Shown: in pieces, positions 18,700-28,900 of the stretch
Position numbering within the stretch: the first letter of the stretch is position 1
Layout of the letters: each line of letters opens with the position of its first letter
Assembly (NCBI RefSeq): GCF_003660395.1
Contig: NZ_QXQT01000005.1
Coordinates: 1 to 64,000 of the forward strand
Reading direction: 5' to 3'
Source of the DNA: Helicobacter vulpis
GTDB lineage: Bacteria; Campylobacterota; Campylobacteria; Campylobacterales; Helicobacteraceae
Length of the DNA: 64,000 nucleotides
The notes under the pieces: generated by a model
What the model saw: only the letters and a program-made list of their open reading frames with translations
Database searches by the model: none
What the model was told of the DNA's origin: nothing
Translations under genes and position numbers: made by a program

Positions 18700-19200
18700 C
18701 TAGCTTTTGTCTTTGGCCAAGGTGCGGATGTACTGATCGGCCAAATACAAGCCATGCCCGCTCTCACCCATCAATTTGATCTTATCTAAGATGTTTTTGA
18801 AGAGCACTTCTTCCTCGTGTTGTTCAGCCACATACCATTGTAGGAAATTGAACGTGGCATAATCTTTGTGCGCTAACATGTGATCTACCAATGTGTTAAT
18901 AGAGTGGGTGATGTGTTGCTCGTGCTTGTAGGCTTTCTCGAAGATCTCTACGAGGCTTTTGAACGCGTGTTCGGGAGCCTTGACCTCTTTGAGCTGCACG
19001 CCCACTTCGTTCTCGTTTAAATAGGTGATGATCTTGGTCGCATGTGCGTACTCATCACTGGCGTGATCAAATAAGAACAGGCCCGCCCCATCAAAACTAT
19101 GGGTGTAACACCATGAACTCATGCTCATATACAGATTGGCAGAGAAAAACTCGTCCATCACTTGGCTGTTTAGCAACTTGGCTGTTTCTGAAGGCAACAT
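18700..19200 (-). CDS. pfr: non-heme ferritin
   Basis: Iron-storage ferritin of 166 residues, the length of H. pylori Pfr. The four-helix pattern is intact and the ferroxidase ligands are visible: a Glu early in helix A, then the DHASDEYAHA helix with the Glu-x-x-His pair, and the EQHEEEV segment in helix C-D. It oxidises Fe2+ and stores the mineral in a 24-mer cage. The ATG has AAAAGGAG upstream. Its own promoter lies in the 3' end of dxr. The A/T-rich start region could take Fur, as in H. pylori, but this is not proven here. Confidence 0.95.
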   Translation of the reverse strand: MLPSETAKLLNSQVMDEFFSANLYMSMSSWCYTHSFDGAGLFLFDHASDEYAHATKIITYLNENEVGVQLKEVKAPEHAFKSLVEIFEKAYKHEQHITHSINTLVDHMLAHKDYATFNFLQWYVAEQHEEEVLFKNILDKIKLMGESGHGLYLADQYIRTLAKDKS

Positions 19201-19212
19201 GAAAACTCCTTT

Positions 19213-20385
19213 TTAGTTTGTATCATTATTATAGTATAAATGAGAAACAAAGTCAAGAGTTTTTAGTACATTTTTTGCAAAAACACGCGCTTGCGCGTCT
19301 AGGTGATAAATATCCTCCAAATGAGAAAGCCCCCTACACGCGCTCTCAAAGCGCGCTAGGCTTTGTTCTACTACTTGGACAATCTGCCCAAAGGCAATTT
19401 TGCCCTCTATAAAGGCTTGGCAGGCTGCCTCCGCGCTCGCATTCAACACCACACCTAATTTTGGGTTCTCCAAAAGCGTGTCCTTTAAAGCCCATAGGGG
19501 GTATTTGCGCGTGTCTATGGGCTCAAAGCGCAAGGGGGGCAGGGCGCATAAATCTAGGGGGGCGATGCTGGCAAGCTTGGGGGCAAGCTTGGGGGCTAGG
19601 GCATGGGCGATGGGGAGCTTCATATCCGGGGTGGCTAGCTGGGCGTGCAGGCTTTGATCCTTAAAGCGCACGAGGGCGTGCACGCTAGAAGTGCGCTCAA
19701 TATAGGCATCAATGGCGCTAATACCAAAGAGCCAACGCGTTTCTAGCACTTCAAAGAGTTTATTGAGCATGTTAGCCGCGTTGATGGTGATGTGCATGCC
19801 CATGCTCCAATTAGGGTGTTTGAGGACTTTTTCTAGGCTTTGATGGGGGATTTGCTCAGGGTCTAGATCGCGCAACGCGCCCCCACTCGCGCCCAAATAT
19901 AAAGTTTGCACCTCTGATATAGAGCGTTGTTTGAGCAAACTCCACAGCCCGAAGTGTTCGCTATCAATGGGGATCATGTTCTGGGTGGGCAAGAGCCAGC
20001 CCGCCACGACTAAGGATTCTTTATTTGCTAAGGCTAGGGTTTTGCCTTGTTGCAAGGTGCTTAGGGTGGGCTGCAAGCCGGCAAACCCACTTAAGGCATT
20101 GAGCACTAGATGAGAACAGCAAGCGCCCAACATCTCCTCTAGCCCATGTGTGCCTTGAAACAACACCACCTCTTTAGGCAAAGCCTGCATGAACGCACGG
20201 CTAGGCTGGGGCAGAAAGACTTTTTGGGGCTTGTGGGCGTGGATTTGTTGCAATAGCAGCTCTTCATTGCGCCCGGCACTCAAGGCTTCTAGGCGCACCC
20301 CCAATAATTGCGCCACTTCTAGGGCTTGAGTCCCAATTGAGCCCGTGCTCCCTAAAATCACCACCGCCTCAGACAAAGAAGACAT
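19213..20385 (-). CDS. dxr: 1-deoxy-D-xylulose 5-phosphate reductoisomerase
   Basis: Second step of the MEP isoprenoid pathway, making methylerythritol phosphate with NADPH. The Rossmann start VVILGSTGSIGTQAL, the LANKES segment, the metal and substrate motif IPIDSEHFGLW and the HPNWSMGMHITIN loop are all present. About 390 residues. The start is unclear: ATG at 20385 is adopted, TTG at 20391 and 20376 are alternatives, and all overlap the end of cdsA. Coupled to cdsA, as in H. pylori. Confidence 0.93.
   Translation of the reverse strand: MSSLSEAVVILGSTGSIGTQALEVAQLLGVRLEALSAGRNEELLLQQIHAHKPQKVFLPQPSRAFMQALPKEVVLFQGTHGLEEMLGACCSHLVLNALSGFAGLQPTLSTLQQGKTLALANKESLVVAGWLLPTQNMIPIDSEHFGLWSLLKQRSISEVQTLYLGASGGALRDLDPEQIPHQSLEKVLKHPNWSMGMHITINAANMLNKLFEVLETRWLFGISAIDAYIERTSSVHALVRFKDQSLHAQLATPDMKLPIAHALAPKLAPKLASIAPLDLCALPPLRFEPIDTRKYPLWALKDTLLENPKLGVVLNASAEAACQAFIEGKIAFGQIVQVVEQSLARFESACRGLSHLEDIYHLDAQARVFAKNVLKTLDFVSHLYYNNDTN
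19228..19233 (-). promoter_or_regulatory. -10 box for ferritin, in an A/T-rich possible Fur region
   Basis: TATAAT reads on the minus strand 28 bases before the ferritin ATG, inside the last codons of dxr. It continues as TATAATAATGATA, which resembles A/T-rich Fur sites. The Fur reading is inference. Confidence 0.6.
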
Positions 20386-21154
20386 CTCCAAAAAATAACA
20401 AGAAGTGCAAGCTCACCCCCCCAAACAACATGGCATCTAGGCGATCCAAGATCCCCCCATGCCCGGGCAAGCACGCCCCGCTGTCTTTGACTTCGGCTTT
20501 GCGCTTGAGATAACTCTCATACAAATCTCCTAAAATCGCGCTCAACGCCACAATCACGCTCACCCCCAACGCCCACACAAAACCCACACTCCACATGCCC
20601 ACCAATCCCCCCAACAGGCTAGAGAGGGCTAGACCGATCAAAGAGCCCTCTAGGGTTTTTTTGGGCGAAGTGGGACTTAGGGGGATTTTGCCCACCAATC
20701 TCCCCCCAAAATACGCCCCCACATCAGCCACCACCACGATCACCACCAGCCACACCACCCCGCGTACGCCAAAATCCTTAAACAGCGCCAAGAGGATCAC
20801 AAAGGGCAGAGTGGGGTAAATGAGGGGCAGGACCTGCGCAATATTCTTTGCTCTGAAGGCTAAGACCCCGGCAAAAAACATCCCCACAAACAACGCGCTT
20901 TCAACGGGGCGCGGGCTAATGTAAGCAAGCCCCCACACCACTAAAGCCAATCCATAGTGCCAAAACGAAAAACTGAGAGCATGGATTTTTTCATAGAGTT
21001 TTAAAGCCTCATGAAAACCTAGCAAATACGCCACGCCCAGCACCGCCCACACTAGACGCACATCATTAAAAGCCAGCACAACTCCCACCAAGACAACTAA
21101 AACTAGCCCCGTGATGTAGCGCGTTTTCTCCCCCTTCAACTTAGAGAAGTCCAT
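20369..21154 (-). CDS. cdsA: phosphatidate cytidylyltransferase
   Basis: Makes CDP-diacylglycerol from phosphatidate and CTP for phospholipid synthesis in the inner membrane. 261 residues with about eight hydrophobic helices. The CDS signature is complete near the C-terminus: SYLKRKAEVKDSG, then LPGHGGILDRLD. It begins 2 bases after the upstream transporter gene and overlaps dxr. Confidence 0.95.
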   Translation of the reverse strand: MDFSKLKGEKTRYITGLVLVVLVGVVLAFNDVRLVWAVLGVAYLLGFHEALKLYEKIHALSFSFWHYGLALVVWGLAYISPRPVESALFVGMFFAGVLAFRAKNIAQVLPLIYPTLPFVILLALFKDFGVRGVVWLVVIVVVADVGAYFGGRLVGKIPLSPTSPKKTLEGSLIGLALSSLLGGLVGMWSVGFVWALGVSVIVALSAILGDLYESYLKRKAEVKDSGACLPGHGGILDRLDAMLFGGVSLHFLLFFGDVFFV

Positions 21155-21156
21155 TT

Positions 21157-22761
21157 TTAACTCCTAACAAAGATTGCCCCCACTAGGGCATAGGTGATCG
21201 CGCTGATGAGTGCGATCCCTAAGACATTGAGCCATAACCCGGCTTTGATCATGTCTTGAATGCGCACATAGCCAGAACCATAGGCGATCGCATTGGGTGG
21301 GGTAGCCACGGGCAACATAAAGGCGCAGGTAGCCGCTAGGGCAACAGGGATGGTAAAAAATAACGCTTGGGCGTGCTCATAGCCCAAGCCCAAAGCCACG
21401 CCCCCAATCACGGGCAAAAAGGCGGCGGCTGTGGCGGTGTTAGAAGTGACCTCCGTTAAAAAGATCACCAACGCCGCCACCAACACGATCAAGAGCAATA
21501 AGGGCAAATTGGAGAAATGCGCCACTTGATGCCCGATCCACAAAGAAAGCCCGCTTTTGCCAAATTGCGCGCTCAAAGCCAGCCCGCCCCCAAAGAGCAA
21601 AAGCACATCCCAGGGGAGTTTTTTCATGGTGTCCCAATCAATCAAGCGGGTTTGTTGGACAGGGATGATAAAGAGGATGAGCGCGATTGCCATCGCGATG
21701 ATGGAGTCTAGATTGACGATCTTGATCCCCATAACGTGTAAAAGCGTGCCTAAGAAAATCCAACTCAAACACGCCAGCGCAAACAAGCATGCCACCCAAA
21801 TCTCTCCGGGACTCATCGGTCCTAATTTTTGCAACTCCTTAGCGATCACCTCCTTACCCCCGGGGATTTCTTTGATTTTAATGGGGAAGATCACATAGGT
21901 GAGCAAAAACCACGCCCCTATAAGCATGAGTAAGGCGATGGGCACGCCTAAGATCATCCACTGCCCAAAGCCAATTTTAAGATGAAAGGCTTCTTGCATG
22001 TAGCCAGCTAGTAGGGCGTTGGGGGGCGTGCCTATGAGGGTGGCTAGCGAGCCAATAGAGGCGCTATAAGCAATGCCCAACATCAGACAGATACTAAAAT
22101 TGGTGCGCGGAGTGGGAGTGGGGAGCGCCTCTTTAGTTTTATGCATAATGGTGTGCAATGCCCCGCCATGGGTGGACTTGTAAGAGAGAGGATCGTCTAG
22201 GGATTGGGGTTTGCTTAAGGGTTCTTGCCCTTGGAGCAATTTTGCCACCAAATTTAGCACACTCAAACCCACGGGCATCATCATCACTGCCGTGGCGGTG
22301 TTAGAGACCCACATGGACAAAAAGGCGGTCGCGAGCATAAAGCCCCCCACCAATGCCCTAGGACTCGTGCCCACAAAGAGGATAATTCTGAGCGCGATAC
22401 GGCTATGTAGATTCCAGCGTTGCATCGCCATCGCCAGCACAAACCCGCCCATGAATAAAAAGATAATCGGACTCCCATAGGACGCGCCCACCTCTTTAAA
22501 GCTTGCCACCCCCAACGCGCTAAAGAGCACTAGAGGCAAGAGAGCGGTGGCGACTAATTCGATCGCCTCGCTCATCCACCACACCCCCATTAAAACCGCC
22601 ACCCCCGCCACGATGGGCAAAGAATCCAATTTGAGCCCGGGTTTGCTCAATATGCTTTTAATGACCTCTAAATGCGCGCTAAGGGCGCAATACACCCCCA
22701 AAGCCAAAAGCAACCCCCCCCAAAAACCCACCCATGGCACACTGATCTTAAAACCCTTCAT
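21157..22761 (-). CDS. DASS/SLC13-family sodium-coupled anion transporter
   Basis: 534 residues with many hydrophobic helices. Two family repeats are visible: ATLIGTPPNALL in the first half and TEVTSNTATAAAFLP plus VATPPNAIAYGSG in the second, the two SNT-type Na+/carboxylate sites. Likely substrates are dicarboxylates, but sulfate or phosphate cannot be excluded. I start at ATG 22761, 6 bases after AAAAGGA; the frame is open further up only by chance and would run into the methyltransferase gene. It leads the cdsA-dxr pair. Confidence 0.88.
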   Translation of the reverse strand: MKGFKISVPWVGFWGGLLLALGVYCALSAHLEVIKSILSKPGLKLDSLPIVAGVAVLMGVWWMSEAIELVATALLPLVLFSALGVASFKEVGASYGSPIIFLFMGGFVLAMAMQRWNLHSRIALRIILFVGTSPRALVGGFMLATAFLSMWVSNTATAVMMMPVGLSVLNLVAKLLQGQEPLSKPQSLDDPLSYKSTHGGALHTIMHKTKEALPTPTPRTNFSICLMLGIAYSASIGSLATLIGTPPNALLAGYMQEAFHLKIGFGQWMILGVPIALLMLIGAWFLLTYVIFPIKIKEIPGGKEVIAKELQKLGPMSPGEIWVACLFALACLSWIFLGTLLHVMGIKIVNLDSIIAMAIALILFIIPVQQTRLIDWDTMKKLPWDVLLLFGGGLALSAQFGKSGLSLWIGHQVAHFSNLPLLLLIVLVAALVIFLTEVTSNTATAAAFLPVIGGVALGLGYEHAQALFFTIPVALAATCAFMLPVATPPNAIAYGSGYVRIQDMIKAGLWLNVLGIALISAITYALVGAIFVRS

Positions 22762-22820
22762 TAGCGATCCTTTTACAAAACTGGAGTGTAAGCTAGAAGG
22801 CTTAACATTTTGTTTAAATC

Positions 22821-23894
22821 TTAAGAATGGGGCGCACAAGAGCGCGCATAAGCATAACGCAACACATCTATACTCACAAAATCCCCCTCCCAAAACACAT
22901 AGAAATACGCCCAACCATTGTGGTTTTTCTTGCCCAAGTGTTTAGCCGCCATTTGGTGGATACTCAAGGCCTCTTGATGATCATGCAAGCGATTCTCTAG
23001 CAAGTAACAGATGTAATTTTTCTGCTTGTCGTAAAATTCTTGTTTCTCTTGTAGAAAGCCCGCTAGGGTGAGTTCTCTTAAGCTCACTTTGGGAGGCTTG
23101 ATCTCTAGACTAGCTTCTATGAGAGGGTTAGTAACAGGGGTGATCTTAGCGATACGCTGGGTGGCTTCCTGCACAAAGAGGGGGTTTTGTTCGATGCCTA
23201 AAAAGCGCCGTTTAAATTTTTTAGCCACCGCCCCCGTGGTGCCCGTGCCAAAGAAGGGGTCTAAGATCAAATCCCCGGGCTTACTGCTGGCTAGAATGAT
23301 CTTTTCTAAGAGGGCTTGGGGTTTTTGGGTGGGGTGGAGTTTTTTACCATCGGTGCCTTTCAGGCGCTCTGAGCCGATACAAATCCCAATCTGCCATATA
23401 CTGCGCTCTTGTTTGTTGTGGTTGAGGGCTTTCATGGTTTTGTAATTAAAAGTGTAGCGGGCATGTTTGTCCTTAGCGCACCATAATAAACTTTCATGGG
23501 CGTTGCAAAAGCGCCTACCCCTGAAATTAGGCACGGGATTGGGTTTAGCCCAGACAATATCATTGAGAATCCAAAAGCCCAAATTCTGCATCAAATAGCC
23601 CAAGCGGTAAATATTTTGAAACGAGCCCATCACCCAAATACTCCCATGCGCTTTTAACACGCGCCTACACTCCTTAAGCCACGCTAGGCAAAAATCATCA
23701 TAAGCCTGCAAACTCTCAAAGCGATCCCATGGCGCGCACACGCCTTCAAAAACCTCCCCATTATCACGCAACAACTCCCCATGCGTTTGCATAAAATAGG
23801 GCGGATCGGCGATGATCAAGTCCACGCTCTCAGAGGGCAGGGTAGGCAAGAGTTCTAGGCAATTCCCTTGTAGAATGCGATCGATTTTTAACAT
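22821..23894 (-). CDS. CcrM/HinfI-type adenine-N6 DNA methyltransferase (probable GANTC), no restriction partner
   Basis: 357 residues with the beta-class motif order: catalytic DPPYF near residue 31, then the TRD region, then the SAM-binding DPFFGTGTTG near 217. Segments such as NDIVWAKPNPVPNFRGRRFC, NAHESLLW and HPTQKPQALL closely follow CcrM and M.HinfI, which methylate adenine in GANTC. The C-terminal 90 residues, ending in a NHNGWAYFYVFWEGDFVSID-type strand pair, match the CcrM C-terminal domain. No endonuclease gene adjoins; the neighbour is an hsdS. The GANTC specificity is inferred from similarity. Confidence 0.88.
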   Translation of the reverse strand: MLKIDRILQGNCLELLPTLPSESVDLIIADPPYFMQTHGELLRDNGEVFEGVCAPWDRFESLQAYDDFCLAWLKECRRVLKAHGSIWVMGSFQNIYRLGYLMQNLGFWILNDIVWAKPNPVPNFRGRRFCNAHESLLWCAKDKHARYTFNYKTMKALNHNKQERSIWQIGICIGSERLKGTDGKKLHPTQKPQALLEKIILASSKPGDLILDPFFGTGTTGAVAKKFKRRFLGIEQNPLFVQEATQRIAKITPVTNPLIEASLEIKPPKVSLRELTLAGFLQEKQEFYDKQKNYICYLLENRLHDHQEALSIHQMAAKHLGKKNHNGWAYFYVFWEGDFVSIDVLRYAYARSCAPHS

Positions 23895-24011
23895 CTAGCC
23901 TCTGCTCCTCAAACTCCAACAAAGTTAAACCACGATTATACCGCTTTTAATCTCCCTTAGTTCAAAAAGGTGTGGTGCCGCCACAATCACACAGACAAAA
24001 GAGCACACCCC

Positions 24012-25232
24012 TTAAGAAGTGGTACTAAAATTCAACAAGGCATTGAGGTAGTGGGTGTATTGTTTTTCTCTTGCCTCTATCTCAGCGGGTAGCCCTTGCT
24101 GTAGGTCTGTGGTGAGGGTGTGGAATTGATCTAAAATTTCTATGATTTTTTCTTGCACTACAAGAGGGGGGAGGGGGATAGTAAAGGACATGACATGTTT
24201 ATCTGCAAGCATGGGGTAACTTGTGCCCTCTTGCCACGCTTGGGCATGGTTGAGAAACCGCCGGCTTGCAATGTTGTAAAAAATCCACTCGGGGAGGACT
24301 TTAGTTGTGTCTGCACGCAAAACACAAAAACCCGTGCTACAGATTTGCCCGTTATGCTGTGGCTCTACAAGAGTATATCTCTTTAAAAGAGGGCGCGTTG
24401 TGCCTAACAACACATCTTTAGTTTTCACAATGTAGCGGGCACGGGATGGAGCGTTTTTGGCGTTAATGGGGGTGGTTTGCGTGATTTTTGATAATTCTCT
24501 ATCCACGCTCGCTAAATCAATATAAGCATAATTGCTATTATTATCCTTCCATTTGACATTGGCAACCCTATGGGTTGCCTCCCCTAACTCCACCCACTCC
24601 ACCTTAAACGACTTTTTGAGAAGGGCATGGGTAAAATCATAAGACTCACGGGTTACCCCCCCCCCCCCACTGGGATCACGCCCAAAGTCTAAAAGGGCAT
24701 TGAGATAATAAGAATATTGTTTTTTTCTTGCTGTAAGCTCTGCTGTAAGCTCTGTAAAGCAATCAAGAATGGTTACTATTTTCTCTTGCACTATGAGCGG
24801 GGGGAGGGGGATGGGAAAATCATACAAAACCCCCTTATCTAGTTTGGGCATGGTTGCCCCATACAAATTAGCCCTTAACTTGTTTTGGTTGCTTTGCAAC
24901 ACATAAAAAACAAACTTGATTAGGGCGGGCATATCCTCCTTTTTACTCGCCACAAAACAGACATCAGTCGCCCAAAATTTACCCACTTGAAACCCCACAT
25001 GCCCCGCACTACCTGCCCGTGCAATGGTGATCGCCTCCTCAAAGTTATAGGCGTGGTAGCGTCCCGTTGGTTGGACACCCCCGCCCCAAACGGGATAAGG
25101 CGCATTGGCACGCATTTCTTTAGTAGTGATCCGCTCGCCCGTTCTTAAGGCGCACACTTCTTTAAGGGGTAAAAACTCTACCCCCTGCGGGCAATGTTCT
25201 TGTAAGAGTTTTTCTAAAGGGTGTTTAGGCAT
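24012..25232 (-). CDS. hsdS: type I restriction-modification specificity subunit, phase-variable (ON), no hsdM/hsdR nearby
   Basis: 406 residues in two target-recognition halves. Each ends in a conserved helix after the motif PLPPL(I/V)VQEKI (about residues 132 and 354). A G13 tract (24656-24668) codes a Gly run at about 189-193, exactly at the join of the halves. Here the frame is open, giving a full two-domain subunit. With 12 or 14 G the next codons give an immediate stop, leaving only the first half. Neither hsdM nor hsdR is in the window, so it must work with genes elsewhere or be an orphan. Starts 11 bases after the pseudouridine synthase gene. Confidence 0.88.
   Translation of the reverse strand: MPKHPLEKLLQEHCPQGVEFLPLKEVCALRTGERITTKEMRANAPYPVWGGGVQPTGRYHAYNFEEAITIARAGSAGHVGFQVGKFWATDVCFVASKKEDMPALIKFVFYVLQSNQNKLRANLYGATMPKLDKGVLYDFPIPLPPLIVQEKIVTILDCFTELTAELTARKKQYSYYLNALLDFGRDPSGGGGVTRESYDFTHALLKKSFKVEWVELGEATHRVANVKWKDNNSNYAYIDLASVDRELSKITQTTPINAKNAPSRARYIVKTKDVLLGTTRPLLKRYTLVEPQHNGQICSTGFCVLRADTTKVLPEWIFYNIASRRFLNHAQAWQEGTSYPMLADKHVMSFTIPLPPLVVQEKIIEILDQFHTLTTDLQQGLPAEIEAREKQYTHYLNALLNFSTTS
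24656..24668 (-). repeat. G13 homopolymer (C13 on plus) at the centre of hsdS
   Basis: Thirteen C on the plus strand. The length keeps both halves of hsdS in frame; changes of one base either way create a stop within one to a few codons. Confidence 0.95.
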
Positions 25233-25243
25233 GGGTTAGTCAT

Positions 25244-25996
25244 TTAAAGTTTTATCTCTTTGAGAAAGGCGTACAGGTGTTGGTATTCTTTGGGGTTTAA
25301 ATAGCGCGTTTTGCCTTCAGGGAGGGCGTTAAGATGGGCAAAGCCATAAGACACCCGTTTTAAATCCAACACCGCGCGATCAAAATGGGCAAAAAAGCGG
25401 CGCAATTCTCTATTCTTGCCCTCCGTGAGGGTGATTTTGAGCTTAGAAAAATGGGGGTGATTTTTAATAATGTCGTAGCGCGCAAAGGGGGGGAGCTGTA
25501 GGCTTTGTTGGGGGTTTTTGGGGTGTGCGCCCTTGTGGGAGTGGATGCCTGTTTGCATGCCCTCTAGGATCTCTGGGGTAATAGGTCCCTCAATTTTAAG
25601 CAAATACACCCGCTCTAGCGCGCTGTGCATGAGCGCGCTCACCACCCCGCTATGATCGCTCAACAACAAAAGCCCACTAGAGGCAAAATCCAAACGCCCC
25701 ACGGGGATGAAGTGGGCGAATTTGCGATCCAAGCTCTCAAAAATAGTAGGGCGGGCGCGATCGTCCTTGCGCGCCACTAACTCCCCCTTAGGCTTGTGGT
25801 AGATCACCACGCTATAGCGGGGGGCTTTGGGGATTTTGAGCAATTTACCCTCTACAAAGATTTTATCTTCTTTGTTAAAGGGCGTGGTAAAGGTGGCGAT
25901 CTGGTGGTTGATCTTAACCTTACCTGCGCCAATGAGGGCATCGGCTTGACGGCGCGAGCAGTGCAAATAACGGGCGACAAACTGGTTTAAACGCAT
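25244..25996 (-). CDS. RsuA/RluB-type rRNA pseudouridine synthase
   Basis: 250 residues. An S4 RNA-binding domain (residues about 1-60) precedes the catalytic domain with the family motif GRLDFASSGLLLLS, where the Asp is the nucleophile, and the EGKNRELRRFF motif near the C-terminus. It modifies a uridine in 16S or 23S rRNA; the exact site cannot be told. Start is set at ATG 25996, overlapping the dnaE stop by one base (TGATG). Confidence 0.9.
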   Translation of the reverse strand: MRLNQFVARYLHCSRRQADALIGAGKVKINHQIATFTTPFNKEDKIFVEGKLLKIPKAPRYSVVIYHKPKGELVARKDDRARPTIFESLDRKFAHFIPVGRLDFASSGLLLLSDHSGVVSALMHSALERVYLLKIEGPITPEILEGMQTGIHSHKGAHPKNPQQSLQLPPFARYDIIKNHPHFSKLKITLTEGKNRELRRFFAHFDRAVLDLKRVSYGFAHLNALPEGKTRYLNPKEYQHLYAFLKEIKL

Positions 25997-28900
25997 CAAT
26001 CCACCCACTGGTAATCTTTAAATCTCTCTTTGATCTGCGGGCTCACTCTTAGGGGGGTGCTGATGGTGATCTTTTTGTCCTTTTCTTGCACCACCACACA
26101 CAACGCCCGCGCGCCCTTGTTGGCATTTGCCGCCTCCTTTAAATGCGCAAACAACTCCACAGGCACGCTACTATCCACCACAAGGCACAAGGGTTGCCCC
26201 TGCAAGCATGAAGTGCCCTTGTTGAAGTCTGCTTGCAAATCCAAAGGTTCTATGTCGCTGGGCTGTGCCTCTGCTTTGTAGCGCACTTTGGCGATCTTCT
26301 CTGTGCTGATTTGCTCTAGGGTCTTGATCTCTAAGAGGCGCAAGCGCGCGACCTCCTCTTGCTCCTCCACCTTGCATTTAAAGGCTAGGGGCAGATTGGT
26401 GTCTAAATGTTCTAGGGCGTTGAGTTGTTTTTCAAAAAGCATGAGTTCAAAACGCCCGGATAAATCCACGATCACCGCCTCGCCGTAAGGTTTTTTGCTC
26501 TTCTTGCCTAGCTTGCGCTTGAGTTCTAAGATTTTGCCCACTAACACGACATTTGCCCCAATCTCCACCCGTTTAATGTCCGTGCTTTTGAGGATATTCT
26601 TCAGGGGCTTGATTTGATCCTTAAACTCGTTTAAGGGGTGTCCTGAAAAATAAATCCCCATGCATTCGTATTCAAAATCCAATAGGGTGTTGTTGTCGTA
26701 CTCCTCATAGAGTTTTAGATTGAGATTAGCGCGCTCGCTCTGCGCGTCTGCAAACAACCCGGTACGCATTTGGGCGTTGGTTTTGTCCTTTCTGCGCCCC
26801 TCCTCACAGATAGTATCCAAGTTCTCTAACATGGTGCGCCGATTGTAACCCAAGTTGTCCAAGCTCCCGGATTTGATCAAGGGCTCTAAAATGCGCTTGC
26901 TAAACTTAGAAAAATCAATTTTGCTGATAAAATCCTGCAAATCCTTAAACGCGCCCTGTTTCTCACGAATTTCTACTAGAGTGCCCAAAGGTCCCTCCCC
27001 CGCCCCCTTGATCGCCTCCAAACCAAAGATAATTTCTTTACTGCCCTGCTTTTCTTGCACCCCAAAGCGCACATCAGAGACATTCACATGGGGGCGTTGC
27101 ACTTTGATCCCCATAGAGTTTGCCTCCTCCACATAGTGGGCGACCTCTTCAATGTGGCGGCATTCGCTACTGAGCATGGCTGCCATAAACTCGTGCTTGT
27201 AATGGGTTTTGAGATAGGCGGTTTGAAAGGTGAGCATGGCATAAGCTGCTGAGTGGGATTTGTTAAAGCCATAGCCGGCAAATTTGACGATCAAATCAAA
27301 GAGATCGCCCGCTTTGTTAGCCTCATAGCCCTTTTTGCGCGCCCCCTCTATGAATTTGGCGCGGTTGTCTGCCATGATTTGTGCGTCCTTCTTGCCCATC
27401 GCGCGCCGAATCAAATCCGCCTCGCCCAAAGAAAAGCCCCCAATGGTTTGCACAATCTGCATCACCTGCTCTTGGTAGACAATGGTCCCATAAGTGGGGC
27501 GCAAAATGGGTTCTAGCGCCTCAAAGGCGTAGGTGATGGGCTCTAGCCCGTGCTTGCGATTGACAAAATCATCCACCATCCCCGACTCCATAGGACCGGG
27601 GCGCCCCAAAGCGATGATAGCGATGATGTCTTCAAAACAAGAGGGGCGCAGGCGTTTGTTCAAGGTTTGAAACATGCCCGATTCAATTTGAAAGATCCCA
27701 ATAGTGTTGCCCTCTTGAATGGTCTGATAGACCGCCGGGTCGTCCATGTCCACACTCAAAAAGTCAATCTTTTTATGGGCATATTTTTCAATGAGCTTGA
27801 GCGCATCGTCAATCACACTCAAGGTTTTAAGCCCCAAGAAGTCAAATTTGATCAAATCCACCGCTTCTAGGTATTTCATAGAGTATTGCGTAACAATGCC
27901 CCCCGTGCGCTCGCTGGTGTATAGTGGGGTCTTGTGCCAGAGTTCGCGCTCACTATCCACCACCAACGCAGCCGCATGCTTGCCTGCCGAGCGATTCAAA
28001 TTCTCCAAGCTTAGGGCAAACTCCCAAACCTGTTTGGCGGTAGGGTTACTCTCAATGAGTAGGGCGATCTTGGGCTCTAACTCGTAAGCCTCTTTGAGGG
28101 TGATTCCTAGACGATTGGGGATGAGTTTAGCCATTTCATCGGCTTCTTTATAGGGCATGTCCAACACGCGCGCCACATCGCGAATCACTCCCTTAGCGAG
28201 CATTTTATTGAAGGTGATCACTTGGGCGACATTGTATTTCCCATATTTGGAGACCATGTAGTCTAGCATTTCACCCCGCCGTCTTTGGCAAAAGTCGGTG
28301 TCAATATCGGGCATGCTCACCCTCTCGGGGTTTAAAAAGCGCTCAAAGAGCAAATCGTATTTGAGCGGGTCAATATCGGTAATTTGCAAACAAAAGGCGA
28401 CCAAGCTCCCCGCTGCACTGCCCCGCCCCGGCCCCACGGGGATATTATTTTCGCGCGCATGGCGGATAAAATCCCACACAATGAGCATGTAGCCGGCAAA
28501 TTTCATCTCTACAATGGTTTTGATCTCGTATTCTAGGCGTTCTTGATAGCTGGCATGCTGGCTAGGATCAATGATTTCTAGGCGTTTTTTTAAGCCCTCT
28601 CTGGCTTTATGGGCAAAATAAAGCGCGTCTTCTTCAAAGTCTAGTCCCTCTTTAGTGGCGTATTCTTTGGTGAATTTAAAACGCGGCGGGGTGGGGGGGT
28701 TGGAGTCGTCTTTGAGGTCTAGCTCTAGCTGGCATTTGCGCGCGATCTCTTGGGTGTGCTCTAAAGCCTCAGGGATGTCGGCAAAGAGTTGTGCCATCTG
28801 CGCGGGGGATTTGATATAAAACTCGTGCACGGAGTGCTTTAAGCGATCTTTATCTCCTAGTGTTTTGTTCATCGCCACACACATGGCGACCTCTTGGGCG

